64,000 nucleotides of DNA from Subtercola frigoramans (GCF_016907385.1 NZ_JAFBBU010000001.1:3286001-3350000); one strand, 5' to 3'; shown: positions 35,630-46,447, counted from the first letter of the stretch. The notes: generated by a model from the sequence alone, not told the origin. Program-made: numbers and translations.

Positions 35630-36355
35630 ATGCGTAAATGGAAGTCCCGCCTCCTCGCCGCGATCGTGATCAGCGGCATGGCCGTCGTGAGCACCGGATG
35701 CTCCACCTTCGGTGGAATTCTCGGCGCAGCCCCTGGCGCAGCCAACGCTGCGGCGACCACTGCGCCGACTCCCACGCCGTCGACCACGCTCGCCTTCGAC
35801 TCGGTCTTCACCGACTTCGGCTCAGTGCACCCCGTCGTACCCATCGGAGACAACCTCGAGCTGCAGCTGGACGTCTGGACAGAGCAGAAAACTCACGAGT
35901 GGTACACCACGGCGAACAAGAAGTTCTCCTTCGTCATCAGTGTGTTCGATCGCGCCGTTGCTGCTGACGCGCCGTTCGCTCAGAAGCGCCCGGTCTACAT
36001 GTCGAACGTCACGGTGACTGCGACCACGAGCACGACGGGCGGAACCTCAGCGACACCGTTCGTATTGAACCTCGACCCGGTGACGACCACGCTCGATCCA
36101 GAAGCTCTGCGGTCTGACGCCGGGCTCCTCATCACCTCGCCCAAGGGCGGATTCCAGCTCGAGAGCAACACCATCGGTGTTCTGACCGATGACACCTACG
36201 GCCTCGTACTCGACTTCTCCATGACGATCACGGTCGACGCCATCGGCGGTGTCGGCGGCAGTGCCGCAGGGACCCGCTCGGTCGTGCACCAGCCGATCCG
36301 CGTGGCGATCTTCCAGCCGCCCGCGCCGACCACCATCGAGGGCAAAGTCCAGTAG
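35630..36355 (+). CDS. Secreted lipoprotein, paralog of the one at 23477-24097
   Basis: MRKWKSRLLAAIVISGMAVV then STGCSTFGG is a clear lipoprotein signal with the lipobox STGC. The mature 215-residue part is beta-rich. Similarity to the 23477-24097 lipoprotein is seen in the Thr/Pro-rich linker after the lipobox (APTPTPSTT against SATPTPKIS), the TANKKFSFVIS block and a C-terminal V.V.I.PPA end. The family is not recognised. The frame is open back to 35231, but only the ATG at 35630 gives a functional signal peptide. It follows the beta-helix lipoprotein by 262 bp. A role in export or attachment of the polymer is inferred from position alone. Confidence 0.75.
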   Translation: MRKWKSRLLAAIVISGMAVVSTGCSTFGGILGAAPGAANAAATTAPTPTPSTTLAFDSVFTDFGSVHPVVPIGDNLELQLDVWTEQKTHEWYTTANKKFSFVISVFDRAVAADAPFAQKRPVYMSNVTVTATTSTTGGTSATPFVLNLDPVTTTLDPEALRSDAGLLITSPKGGFQLESNTIGVLTDDTYGLVLDFSMTITVDAIGGVGGSAAGTRSVVHQPIRVAIFQPPAPTTIEGKVQ

Positions 36356-36390
36356 GTCTTCACCCCCGACCAGCGTCGGGCGCGTGCGAG

Positions 36391-37149
36391 TCAGCTCAGG
36401 AAGCCGTCTTCGGCGGCTCTGCGAATGAGGGTCTCCCGATCATCCGCCGGCCTGCCCACCTTCTCGTAGGCGGCACGCATTCGCTCGAGGGCCTTGCGGA
36501 CGGCCCCCGCCCGGATGTTCTGCATCATCGCCACCTCCACCGGGTTGTGGCCGTTGGCGTAGAGGTTGAGAATCGCAATGTCTTTGTCGCTGAAACGCGG
36601 TCGGCGTGGCACCGTGGGCTGGGAGGGAGGTAACCCGGCGGGAGACTGCAACCCAGACGGAAGTTGTATCTGCGACTGCGGCCCGGCGTTGACCCCCGCC
36701 AGACCGGCGGGGACCTCGCCCTGGGTACCTGACGCCGGCTTCGAACCCCAGGCCGGCGTGTACTCCCAGGCAGGTGGCGGAGCGACCGCGGCCCGAACGG
36801 CGGCGAGGAGCTCTGCCGCCGGCTGCGACTTCGGCACGAAACGCGATGCCCCTGCGTTCAGGATGCGGCCGATCTCGGCCGTGCTGGTGACGGCGCTCAT
36901 CACCACGACGGCCGCGCCGGCTGCCTTGCAGAGGCCGACCCGGGACTCGATGGTGAGCGGTTCGACCAGCTGAAAATCCATGAGCACAACGTCAGGCGGG
37001 AAGGCGGGGTGGCGAATGAGCTCCGACCACACCGAAACCGAGATGACGAGGTCGAAATCGGGTGCGTTGGCGGCGAACCAGGTCGACAGGCCGTCGAGAA
37101 CCAGGGTGTGGTCGTCGATGATCGCCAGGCGCTTGCGCTTCTCAGTCAT
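36391..37149 (-). CDS. LuxR/NarL-like response regulator
   Basis: The 252-residue protein has a REC domain (about 5-125) with LAIIDDHTLVLDGLSTWF, the acceptor Asp in VVLMDFQLVEP, the conserved Ser/Thr region VVVMSAVTS and a Lys in SRFVPKSQPAAELLAA. A Gly/Pro-rich linker (125-175) leads to a C-terminal helical domain RFSDKDIAILNLYANGHNPVEVA, which resembles a LuxR-type HTH with an unusual recognition helix (QNIRAGAVRKALERMR). It probably controls the flanking polysaccharide or c-di-GMP genes. It lies 110 bp after the GGDEF-EAL gene on the same strand. The NarX-like kinase at 17346-18548 has no neighbouring regulator and is one candidate partner, without direct evidence. Confidence 0.85.
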   Translation of the reverse strand: MTEKRKRLAIIDDHTLVLDGLSTWFAANAPDFDLVISVSVWSELIRHPAFPPDVVLMDFQLVEPLTIESRVGLCKAAGAAVVVMSAVTSTAEIGRILNAGASRFVPKSQPAAELLAAVRAAVAPPPAWEYTPAWGSKPASGTQGEVPAGLAGVNAGPQSQIQLPSGLQSPAGLPPSQPTVPRRPRFSDKDIAILNLYANGHNPVEVAMMQNIRAGAVRKALERMRAAYEKVGRPADDRETLIRRAAEDGFLS

Positions 37150-37259
37150 GTTCCCACGTCATGTTGCCAGTAGCTTATGCGTTATCGCGACCGATCTCAC
37201 GGCCGATGGATGCCCGGCCGCCGTTCTCGAACGCTCCCGTGGCCGACCTCCGTTGATGC

Positions 37260-39959
37260 TCAGCGAGCCTTGGGCGCAGGCGGCACCAGGGCGACCGTGC
37301 CGTGCCGGTTCAACCGGTCGACGACCTGTTCGTAGGTTGCAGGCACACCGTAGTAGTAGCCCTGGGCGTTGCGAACGCCGACGCGGCGGAGGATCTCTGC
37401 CGTCTCCTTCGACTCGATGCCCTCGACGATGGTGAGGTAGTCGGTGGAGTCGCTGAAACTCTGCAGTGCTTTGACGACCTCACGCTGGCGATAGTCGTCG
37501 AGGTCGTCGATCAGGCTGCGATCGAGCTTGATGATGTCCATCGGGATGCGCACGAGGGAACCGACGGAGGAGTTCTCCGAGCCGTAGTCGTCGATCGCGA
37601 TGAGGATGCCGTGGTCCCTGAGCGCCTGGGACTGCCTGCGCAGATCGTCGGTGACGTACCGCAGCGATCGCTCATTGAGTTCGAGACACAGCGAGATGGA
37701 GGGGTAGCGGTCGGCGAGGTTCTTCGCGAAGAGGCCGAGGTGATCATCCGTGATCTGCCCGACCTCGAGGTTGACCGTCATGGTCGCGATGGAGGGTTCG
37801 ATGAGCTGGATGGCCCTGGCCGCGGTCATCGCTTTCGACATGACCTGACGGGTGAGCTCATCCATGCGCCCGAAGCTCTTCGCCCGCTCGACGAGCGCGC
37901 CCGGCGAGATGGCGCCGAGGTCGGGATCGGTGAGGCGCACGAGAGCCTCGTACCCCCAGATGCGGTTCTCGATCATATTGACGATCGGCTGGAAGACGAC
38001 GGTGAGCTTCTCGTTGTCGATGGCGTCGGCGACGATGTCGTTGATGCGGGCCGAGCGGTGGGGCGAGATGTTGATGGTGCTCTCGGAGCTGGGGCCGCCC
38101 TGGCGGCGCGACTTCTTCACGGCGAGCATGCTGCTGTCGGCGTCGATGACCAGCTGGTTCGGGTCGGTCTCGCGGTGGGCGGAGAAGGCGAGGCCCACGC
38201 TGAGAATGGGACGGAGCTCGGTGTCTTCGTAGAAGATCGGCATGCCGGCGGCCGCGGTGATTTGCTCGGCGAGCTCCTTCGCCTCGAGCAACGTGCGGAG
38301 CTCGGTGAGTACAACGACGAACTCGTCGCCGCCGACGCGGGCGACGACGTCGCCGGGGCGGGCGGCCTCGCGAAGTCGATCGGCGATGGCGATGAGCATG
38401 ACGTCGCCGACGTGATGACCGCGCCGGTCGTTGAGCTGTTTGAAGCTGTCGAGGTCGATGAAGAGAACGGCGATGGCACCGGAATACGAGCGCTCTTCGT
38501 TCGCTTTCGCGAGGGCGGTGCGAAAAGCGCTGTAGTTAGGCAGCCCGGTGAGCGAGTCGCTGTTGGCCCGAAGAACGAGATCGGCCATGTCTTCGGTGAC
38601 GCGAGCGGCCTCAGTGGCGAGGTGCGCAAGGGCTTCGAGAGCGCGCTCATCGTCGCGAGCGAAGGGCACAGCGCTCACCTCGCGCGAGGCGACGAGGTAG
38701 GCGTGCTGGTCTGGGGCCAGTCGTACGGAATAGCCGATCTCGTTGTGGCCCGGTTTTGTTGCACGCACGTCGACGCGGTCGGCGACGATGGTGTTGTTCA
38801 CCATCTCGACCGCGATCGCCTCCAGCCCGCGGCTGGTGTCCCACGGCAGTCGCAGCGCCGCGTCGGTCAGCCCCTTCAGGCGACGGCGGAGCGCACGCTG
38901 CTGTCGCCACTTCGACGCGAGAAAGAGAATCGCGCCGGCGAGCAGGATGATCCCCGCGGCGCGATGAGTCTGGTTCACTTCGACGAGCAAGAAATAGAGC
39001 GACGAATAGATGTAGCCGATCGCCAGAGCGAGTGCACTGATCGCGAAGTACACACCGAGCAGGCGCCTCGCACTGAATCCAGAGATTCCGAAGGTGTGCT
39101 GGATGCTCCACCGACCCTTCTGCCGAGCGAACTCGATTCCGAGGATCACGCTCAGATAGACGGCCGTCGCAACCAGAATGTAGGCGACGGGCCAGACCCC
39201 AGCATCGGCGAGCGCCTTGACCACGGCGACCCAGGCCGTGGCACCGAGGGCGGCCAGGCCACTGCCATACAGGGAGAGGCTGGGATTGCGCGAGTTCAGC
39301 AGCAGGCCACAGAAGAAGCCCAGGGTCCAGACCGCGATGGAGAGGAAGAACTGGTTGGCGAAATCGGCTGTCACGAGCAGGGAGACCGCAAGGCTGACAG
39401 ACGGAAGGGAGGCGAGGCGGCCGACGCTCAGCCTGAAGTCGGTGACCAGGAGGGTGCTGATGAAGAGGGCCACGAAGTACGCGAGGTCGGCTGGAGCTGC
39501 GATGTCGCTCGGGAGGCCCGAGAAGATGAGTTTTGCGGCATTGAGCGCGCCCAGCACCAGCACGGCGACGGCCGCTGCGGAGATGGGCCAGAAGTATGAC
39601 CGGCCGATCTGCAGGGAAACCAGCACTCCGGCGACGCGGATCTCGGACCAGGCGGAGTGCACGGGTTCGGGGAGCACCGGCGGGTCGTGATCGGGGAGAT
39701 CGTCGACGGTTGGATCGTCTGCGTCGGGATCGTCGGCGTCGGGATCGTCCGCGTTTGGATCGTTGAGGGTTGGATCGTTGAGGGTTGGCACGCCGGACTC
39801 GCTCGGGCCGGGGTGCCCCGGGCTGAGCTCGCCCCGGCCGAGATCGCTCTGGCCGGGGTCGCTCTGGCCGGTTGAGCGCTTCAGAGGATCCGGGTCCCGA
39901 ACATAGCTCTCGTCACCGATGTCGGAGACGGAGTCTTCGCCTACTCGACGGCCCGGCAT
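37260..39959 (-). CDS. Membrane GGDEF-EAL c-di-GMP enzyme
   Basis: This 899-residue protein has an Asp/Pro-rich N-terminus (1-95), eight or so membrane helices (about 100-345), a linker domain, a GGDEF domain with intact signature (DVVARVGGDEFVVVLTELR) and metal site (VLFIDLDSFKQLNDRRGHHVGD), and an EAL domain (about 630-890) with GYEALVRLTDP, MTVNLEVGQI, LCLELNERSL, IAIDDYGSENSSVG, KLDRSLIDDLDD and VEGIESKETA. Both halves look catalytically competent, so it could make and/or degrade c-di-GMP. It is the only intact c-di-GMP enzyme in the window and lies at the end of the synthase locus, which makes it the likely second-messenger source for that locus. The start is uncertain within the repeat-rich N-terminus. 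Confidence 0.92.
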   Translation of the reverse strand: MPGRRVGEDSVSDIGDESYVRDPDPLKRSTGQSDPGQSDLGRGELSPGHPGPSESGVPTLNDPTLNDPNADDPDADDPDADDPTVDDLPDHDPPVLPEPVHSAWSEIRVAGVLVSLQIGRSYFWPISAAAVAVLVLGALNAAKLIFSGLPSDIAAPADLAYFVALFISTLLVTDFRLSVGRLASLPSVSLAVSLLVTADFANQFFLSIAVWTLGFFCGLLLNSRNPSLSLYGSGLAALGATAWVAVVKALADAGVWPVAYILVATAVYLSVILGIEFARQKGRWSIQHTFGISGFSARRLLGVYFAISALALAIGYIYSSLYFLLVEVNQTHRAAGIILLAGAILFLASKWRQQRALRRRLKGLTDAALRLPWDTSRGLEAIAVEMVNNTIVADRVDVRATKPGHNEIGYSVRLAPDQHAYLVASREVSAVPFARDDERALEALAHLATEAARVTEDMADLVLRANSDSLTGLPNYSAFRTALAKANEERSYSGAIAVLFIDLDSFKQLNDRRGHHVGDVMLIAIADRLREAARPGDVVARVGGDEFVVVLTELRTLLEAKELAEQITAAAGMPIFYEDTELRPILSVGLAFSAHRETDPNQLVIDADSSMLAVKKSRRQGGPSSESTINISPHRSARINDIVADAIDNEKLTVVFQPIVNMIENRIWGYEALVRLTDPDLGAISPGALVERAKSFGRMDELTRQVMSKAMTAARAIQLIEPSIATMTVNLEVGQITDDHLGLFAKNLADRYPSISLCLELNERSLRYVTDDLRRQSQALRDHGILIAIDDYGSENSSVGSLVRIPMDIIKLDRSLIDDLDDYRQREVVKALQSFSDSTDYLTIVEGIESKETAEILRRVGVRNAQGYYYGVPATYEQVVDRLNRHGTVALVPPAPKAR
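39705..39871 (-). repeat. Short tandem repeats encoding the Asp-rich N-terminus of the GGDEF-EAL protein
   Basis: Imperfect 15-bp units around GGATCGTCGGCGTCG (39712-39768), two units of TTGGATCGTTGAGGG (39765-39789), and further GCTCTGGCCGGGGTC-like units up to 39871. They encode runs of NDP, ADD and DPGQSD-like residues. Confidence 0.75.
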
Positions 39960-39975
39960 GGGGTTCGATACGAGA
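39940..39975. repeat. Partial REP-like element, type 1, at the start codon of the GGDEF-EAL gene
   Basis: CTACTCGACGGCCCGGCATGGGGTTCGATACGAG resembles the CTACTCAACCGGC and GGTTTCGATACG halves of the type 1 element. The proposed ATG (39959) lies inside it, so the first codons may derive from the repeat, or the true start is further downstream. Confidence 0.45.
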
Positions 39976-40016
39976 GAGTGCAGGAGGTGCGGCGCCGTGC
40001 ACGAGCATCGGACAGT

Positions 40017-40406
40017 TCACGAGCTGTCAGTACCCGCGCGAGAGCGTGAGGGTGTGACGGCATCGGGGGCTGTGAACTCACGGTAACAATGTACCGCCTG
40101 AGGCTCGCCCGCCGGATCGTTTGACAGGTCGGGGATGCAGGCTTGGTGGTGAGCGTCGCCGATCTGTGGAGGAGCCAGTGTCGCGAAGCGCGCGGTGGGC
40201 CGCGTGGTCACCCGCCCCACAACCCGGGCAGGCGGCCGTGACGAACGCTGTCGGATCTCATCGCGCGCCGAACAGAGCGCGATACCCCGGCCGACGAACA
40301 GGGCCAACGCGAGGGCCAGCACGAGCCAGGCCGCGATCGCGAGGACGCCGCAGAAGGCGAGGAGGGCTGCGGTGTCGGCCAGCGAGTGGAGGGTCTGATC
40401 ATCCAT
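40017..40406 (-). CDS. Small hypothetical membrane protein
   Basis: The 129-codon frame starts with an ATG at 40406 and encodes one strong hydrophobic helix (TAALLAFCGVLAIAAWLVLA, continuing LALALFVGRG) followed by a basic and polar C-terminal part without recognisable motifs. There is no good ribosome binding site. It lies between the asd terminator and the GGDEF-EAL gene. I do not recognise it; it may be a real single-pass protein or a chance frame in GC-rich DNA. The hydrophobic N-terminal half is the best argument for it being real. Confidence 0.45.
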   Translation of the reverse strand: MDDQTLHSLADTAALLAFCGVLAIAAWLVLALALALFVGRGIALCSARDEIRQRSSRPPARVVGRVTTRPTARFATLAPPQIGDAHHQACIPDLSNDPAGEPQAVHCYREFTAPDAVTPSRSRAGTDSS

Positions 40407-40442
40407 GACCCGAACAGCATAGCTGATTAAACCTCAGTATAA

Positions 40443-40467
40443 GCGCGCGCCTGGGAGAGGCGCGCGC
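40443..40467 (-). terminator. Rho-independent-like terminator of asd
   Basis: Perfect 9-bp stem GCGCGCGCC/GGCGCGCGC with a 7-base loop just after the asd stop codon. On the transcript it is followed by TTATACT, a weak U-tract. Confidence 0.7.
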
Positions 40468-40475
40468 CCGGAGGG

Positions 40476-41678
<1,203 letters not shown>

Positions 41679-41690
41679 TTACCTTCTGGT

Positions 41691-41739
41691 GTACCAACTT
41701 CCCCAGTCATGACCGGGCCAGAACAACAGAAGTGGTGAC
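41691..41739 (+). repeat. 49-bp direct repeat, left copy, flanking the DUF559-like gene
   Basis: Begins GTACCAACTTC, has 15 variable bases, then GCCAGAACAACAGAAGTGGTGAC. It aligns without gaps to 42784-42832, with identical outer blocks. Each copy is itself an imperfect inverted repeat (GTACCAACTTC/GAAGTTGGTAC). Confidence 0.8.
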
Positions 41740-41845
41740 ACCCACGTGACGGGTGGTGGAAGTACACAGGCAGGGAGTGGGAGAGTTGTCCACCGAATGC
41801 GCGCGAAGACGCGTGGGGGTCAGTCGGGCGAGGAATGCTCGACAG

Positions 41846-42838
41846 ATGCGAGTTCCCAGCAGACTGCCCCGCGAACTGACCGTCGGTCGCGACAGCTTTC
41901 GTGTATCGGAAGGTCTCGGGCTCGGAGTCACCGGGGGCCGCCTGCGCAGCCCAGACCTCCACACGCCGTTCTGGGGTATTCGGAGTTCATCGAACCCATC
42001 CACGATCGACTCGCTCTGCGAGGCGTATTCGCACCGGATGCCCGAACGAGCGTTCTTCTGTCACCAGACTGCTGCCCAGCTCCTGGGGTGCCCCCTTCCC
42101 CTTCGGCTTTCCGCTCAGCTTCCCCTGCATCTCGGAGTAAGCGCCGGAGACGCACCAGTCCGCGCGCAGAAGATCATCAGCCACCGCCTGAACGTGGGCA
42201 CGTCAGAAATCCGTCTTCTCCGAGGCCACCGCATAGTGACACCGGCACGGCTGTGGTGCCAACTCGCGAGCGAACTCTCACTCGAGGAGTTGGTTGCGGC
42301 GGGCGACTACTTAGTGGCGCGTCGAGCTCGACTCTGTTCGGTCGTCGACCTCAGACGGACTTTCGACAGCTTTAAGCGACTCCGCGGGGCGGAGATGGTT
42401 CGCGCCGCGCTCGACTTGATCAGCGACCGGTCGGAATCGCCTCAGGAATCAAAGCTGCGGGTGGCTTTTGCCTGTGCCGGGTTCCCCGCGCCCGAAGTGA
42501 ATGAGAACGTGTTTGACGAGAAGGGGGTATTCGTCGCGCGCCCAGACCTTCGATTTGAGAAGTTCAGGGTCTGCGTCGAATACGAGGGGGACGGACACCG
42601 GGTGTCGCAGTCACAATGGCGGCATGATGTCACACGCACCAGGCGCCTCGAAGCCCTCGGGTGGCGTGTCTTTCGGGCGACCGGGGCAGATTCGGCGGAC
42701 CAGTTCAGCCTGCTCGTCACGCAGCTCGCGCACGTCCTGCGCGAGCGCGGCTGGCGCGGCCCCGACGAGGTCCAACGTAAGAAGTACCAACTTCTGCTGG
42801 CACTGGGCCGCCAGAACAGCCGAAGTTGGTACTCCTAA
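41846..42838 (+). CDS. DUF559/Vsr-like endonuclease-fold protein
   Basis: About 330 residues. The N-terminal part (1-210) has the layout of the AbiEi-like/'type IV toxin-antitoxin antitoxin' and DUF559 proteins of actinomycetes (FCHQTAAQLLG, then GHRIVTPARLWCQLASELSL). The C-terminal part has the Vsr/PD-(D/E)XK-like core: PDLRFEKFRVCVEYEGDGHR, then QWRHDVTRTRRLEALGWRVF. The ATG at 41846 gives the usual N-terminus MRVPSRLPREL; the frame is open back to 41753. It lies on the opposite strand between asd and lysC and is flanked by 49-bp direct repeats, the right one encoding the last ~18 residues and stop. The biological role of the family is unknown; a selfish or defence-related cargo is possible. 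Confidence 0.75.
   Translation: MRVPSRLPRELTVGRDSFRVSEGLGLGVTGGRLRSPDLHTPFWGIRSSSNPSTIDSLCEAYSHRMPERAFFCHQTAAQLLGCPLPLRLSAQLPLHLGVSAGDAPVRAQKIISHRLNVGTSEIRLLRGHRIVTPARLWCQLASELSLEELVAAGDYLVARRARLCSVVDLRRTFDSFKRLRGAEMVRAALDLISDRSESPQESKLRVAFACAGFPAPEVNENVFDEKGVFVARPDLRFEKFRVCVEYEGDGHRVSQSQWRHDVTRTRRLEALGWRVFRATGADSADQFSLLVTQLAHVLRERGWRGPDEVQRKKYQLLLALGRQNSRSWYS
42784..42832 (+). repeat. 49-bp direct repeat, right copy, also a hairpin at the convergent gene ends
   Basis: GTACCAACTTCTGCTGGC pairs with GCCAGAACAGCCGAAGTTGGTAC, lying within the last codons of the DUF559-like gene and just beyond the lysC stop. It could serve as a shared terminator. Confidence 0.75.
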
Positions 42839-42848
42839 GTGAGAGGGG

Positions 42849-44204
<1,356 letters not shown>

Positions 44205-44692
44205 TCGGTGGCTCCTGGGGTGTGGTGCGGAGGGGGGGTGCGGGGCGGTGGGAGCTGGGAAGCCCTCGGTGCCGCGCCTGCGGTACGGACACGCGATTAT
44301 CAAGTGTAGTTGTGCCGGGGTGGCTGGATTCTGCATGCGCGGGTCGGCTGCGATGAGGCAGTGTCCGCGGTGGGGCCGCGAAGCGGGGTGCGTGTGCGAG
44401 ACGGGGTCTGGCAACAGCCAGCCGCCCGGCCGAGCGGGGCATGACCGAAATCAGCCGCCACTGGCGAGTGGCGTAGTTGCAGCCCGCCACCGGCCAGGCG
44501 GGTCGGGCATGGCCGACGCCAACCATGCGCACGGTTCGGAGTGGGCGCGCCGACCCGCAGCGCTGCGTCGGAATGGATGCACGGGCCGATCGGCCGGCAC
44601 GATGCGGCCCCACCGGGCTGGCGGTGAACCCGGCGAGGATGCCCTGCCGGGACGGGGAGTGCCCGGGCGAGGGAGTACCGGGCGGTTTCAGC
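44205..44692. other. Intergenic region upstream of lysC
   Basis: About 490 bp without a convincing gene. It should hold the lysC promoter. A perfect hairpin GCCACTGGCGAGTGGC lies at 44457-44472. I found no lysine riboswitch or other structured leader. Confidence 0.5.
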
Positions 44693-46447
44693 TCAGGCGC
44701 GGGGTGTGGCCAGAGCGATGAGGGCGAGGTCGGCTCCACGGGCGCCGATGAGGCAGAGACCGACCGGGAGGGTGCCCGAGCGGCCGTAGGGCAGGGTGAG
44801 GGCGGGGAGTCCGGAGAGCGATGCGAGGCAGGTGAGGCGGAGGGTCGCCGCACGCACGCGGTCGATCTCGGCTGGGTCGGCGGTGATGCGGGGGGCGCCG
44901 CTCGACGTCGAGGGCAGCGCGAGGGCAGACCCCGGGGGGATGGCGGCCTCGAGCGTGTGGGTGGCGCTGGCGAGTGTGGCCCTGGCATCCGCTGCCTCGT
45001 TGTCGGTGATGGTGCTCGCTACGCGGAAGCGCTCGGCGATCGCCGGGTCGAGGGCGTCGGGGTTGGCGGTGACGAATTCGGCATCGGCCTGCCAGGCTTC
45101 GTACTGCTGCACGACGCGGAAAGCGGTGAACCACGAGTCGAGCACGTCAGGAGAGAGCGAGAAGTTCTGCCCTGCAGCGCCGGAGGAGACAATCGGTGCG
45201 CCGGAGTTGAGAGAGAGAGCGCGCAAGGCGGCTTCAAACGTCAACTGCGTGGGTGCGTCGGCGAGGGCGACGAGCGTCTGGTCGACGATGATGCGCGCGA
45301 TGGGGGCGGGCGACACGACGGGCTCGGCGACAGCGGGCGACGCGGCCGCGGTTGACGATGACTGGCCGGCCGGGGCGGGTGGGGTTGCCTCGGAAGCACC
45401 TCCGCCTGTGGCGAGGATCGCAACCGCGCCGGCCTCGAGGGTCGCAAGGTCGCGGGCGAGCACGCCGACGGTGTCGAAACTCGGCGCCAGCGGGACGAGC
45501 CGCTCGCGCGAGACGGCACCGTGCGTCGTTCGGAGGCCGTAGAGCCCGGTGTAGGAGCCGGGCACCCGGATCGAGCCGGCCGTGTCTGTGCCGAGCCCGA
45601 GGTCGGCGAGGCCGAGTGCGACGGCAGAGGCCGGCCCGCTCGTCGACCCGCCCGAGATGTGGCCGGGTGCAGCGGGGTTGGGGGGCGTGCCGAAGTGCAC
45701 ATTGGTGCCGGCGATCGAGAACGCCAGTTCGTCGGTCTGGGCGAGGCCCGTGATCTCGGCGCCGGCGTCGATGAGCGCCTGCACGGCGGGTGCGGTCGTT
45801 GCTTCGGGCGTGCGGCCAGCAGCAAAGGTGGGGTTGCCGGCACCGATGATCTCGCCTTCGACGGCGAACAGGTCTTTGACGGCGACCCGGATGCCCTGCA
45901 GTGCGCCCGCGCCGGCCAATGCTGCACCAGCGGCCGTGCCGGGTGGGGTCATCTCGGAACTCGTTGCGGGGGTTCGCAGGGGGCGTCGCTGCTCGGGGGT
46001 CGCCCAGATGGCGCGCTCCTCCGCGTCGGTCAGCGTCATCTTCGACGCCGCGGATGCGGCGCCCAGCGCAACTCCCGGGGCTGTAGAGACGTGCGCGACA
46101 GCGACGGCCCACGGAGAATCCGCGTCGGCGCGCTGCCACAGCTGGGTCTGAGTGCCGGTGCCGGAGTCGTCGCGCACCGTCTCAGCGACGATGACCGCTG
46201 AATTCTCGTCGATCGGCCGCACGTGCACACGCCGGAGGTATCGCTGTGGAACGGCTGGCCGGGCAGCCCTGAATGCGGCAATGGCGTCATGGCCGACCAG
46301 CGCAGCTCCCCCATCGCTGCGCACGGTTTCGAGCGAATCCGCGAAGAGAGCGTCGAGCTCTGCCACGTCATTCGTCATCAGTGCCCGTTCGTAGCGCCAG
46401 AAAGCGGCGAGGAGTGTGGGGTCACCCAGCGGGAAGTCGGTGGTCAT
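44693..46447 (-). CDS. AtzH-like domain fused to amidase-signature hydrolase
   Basis: Residues 1-125 form an AtzH-like (DUF3225, SnoaL-fold) domain (DPTLLAAFWRYERALMTNDV, then YLRRVHVRPIDENSAVIVAE). Residues about 185-584 are an amidase-signature enzyme with its Ser-cisSer-Lys triad: Lys in RVAVKDLFAVEGE, Ser in HISGGSTSGPASAVALGLAD and Ser in GTDTAGSIRVPGSYTGLYGL. Such enzymes cleave amide or ureide bonds; AtzH partners AtzE/AtzF in cyanurate/biuret breakdown, so an acylurea-type substrate is possible but unproven. The ATG at 46447 (MTTDFPLGDP) is chosen because the 64 residues ahead of it are Pro/Ala/Glu-rich and AGAAGAGAG precedes it. It lies 201 bp after recR on the same strand. Confidence 0.85.
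   Translation of the reverse strand: MTTDFPLGDPTLLAAFWRYERALMTNDVAELDALFADSLETVRSDGGAALVGHDAIAAFRAARPAVPQRYLRRVHVRPIDENSAVIVAETVRDDSGTGTQTQLWQRADADSPWAVAVAHVSTAPGVALGAASAASKMTLTDAEERAIWATPEQRRPLRTPATSSEMTPPGTAAGAALAGAGALQGIRVAVKDLFAVEGEIIGAGNPTFAAGRTPEATTAPAVQALIDAGAEITGLAQTDELAFSIAGTNVHFGTPPNPAAPGHISGGSTSGPASAVALGLADLGLGTDTAGSIRVPGSYTGLYGLRTTHGAVSRERLVPLAPSFDTVGVLARDLATLEAGAVAILATGGGASEATPPAPAGQSSSTAAASPAVAEPVVSPAPIARIIVDQTLVALADAPTQLTFEAALRALSLNSGAPIVSSGAAGQNFSLSPDVLDSWFTAFRVVQQYEAWQADAEFVTANPDALDPAIAERFRVASTITDNEAADARATLASATHTLEAAIPPGSALALPSTSSGAPRITADPAEIDRVRAATLRLTCLASLSGLPALTLPYGRSGTLPVGLCLIGARGADLALIALATPRA

Noticed and set aside
37302..39599. 765-codon open frame on the plus strand
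   Set aside because: It is the antisense shadow of the GGDEF-EAL gene, common in GC-rich DNA; the minus-strand product has all family motifs, the plus-strand one has none.
44205..44692. Lysine riboswitch upstream of lysC
   Set aside because: Only a short simple hairpin is visible and none of the conserved L-box elements; the lysC ribosome binding site is not sequestered by an obvious structure.
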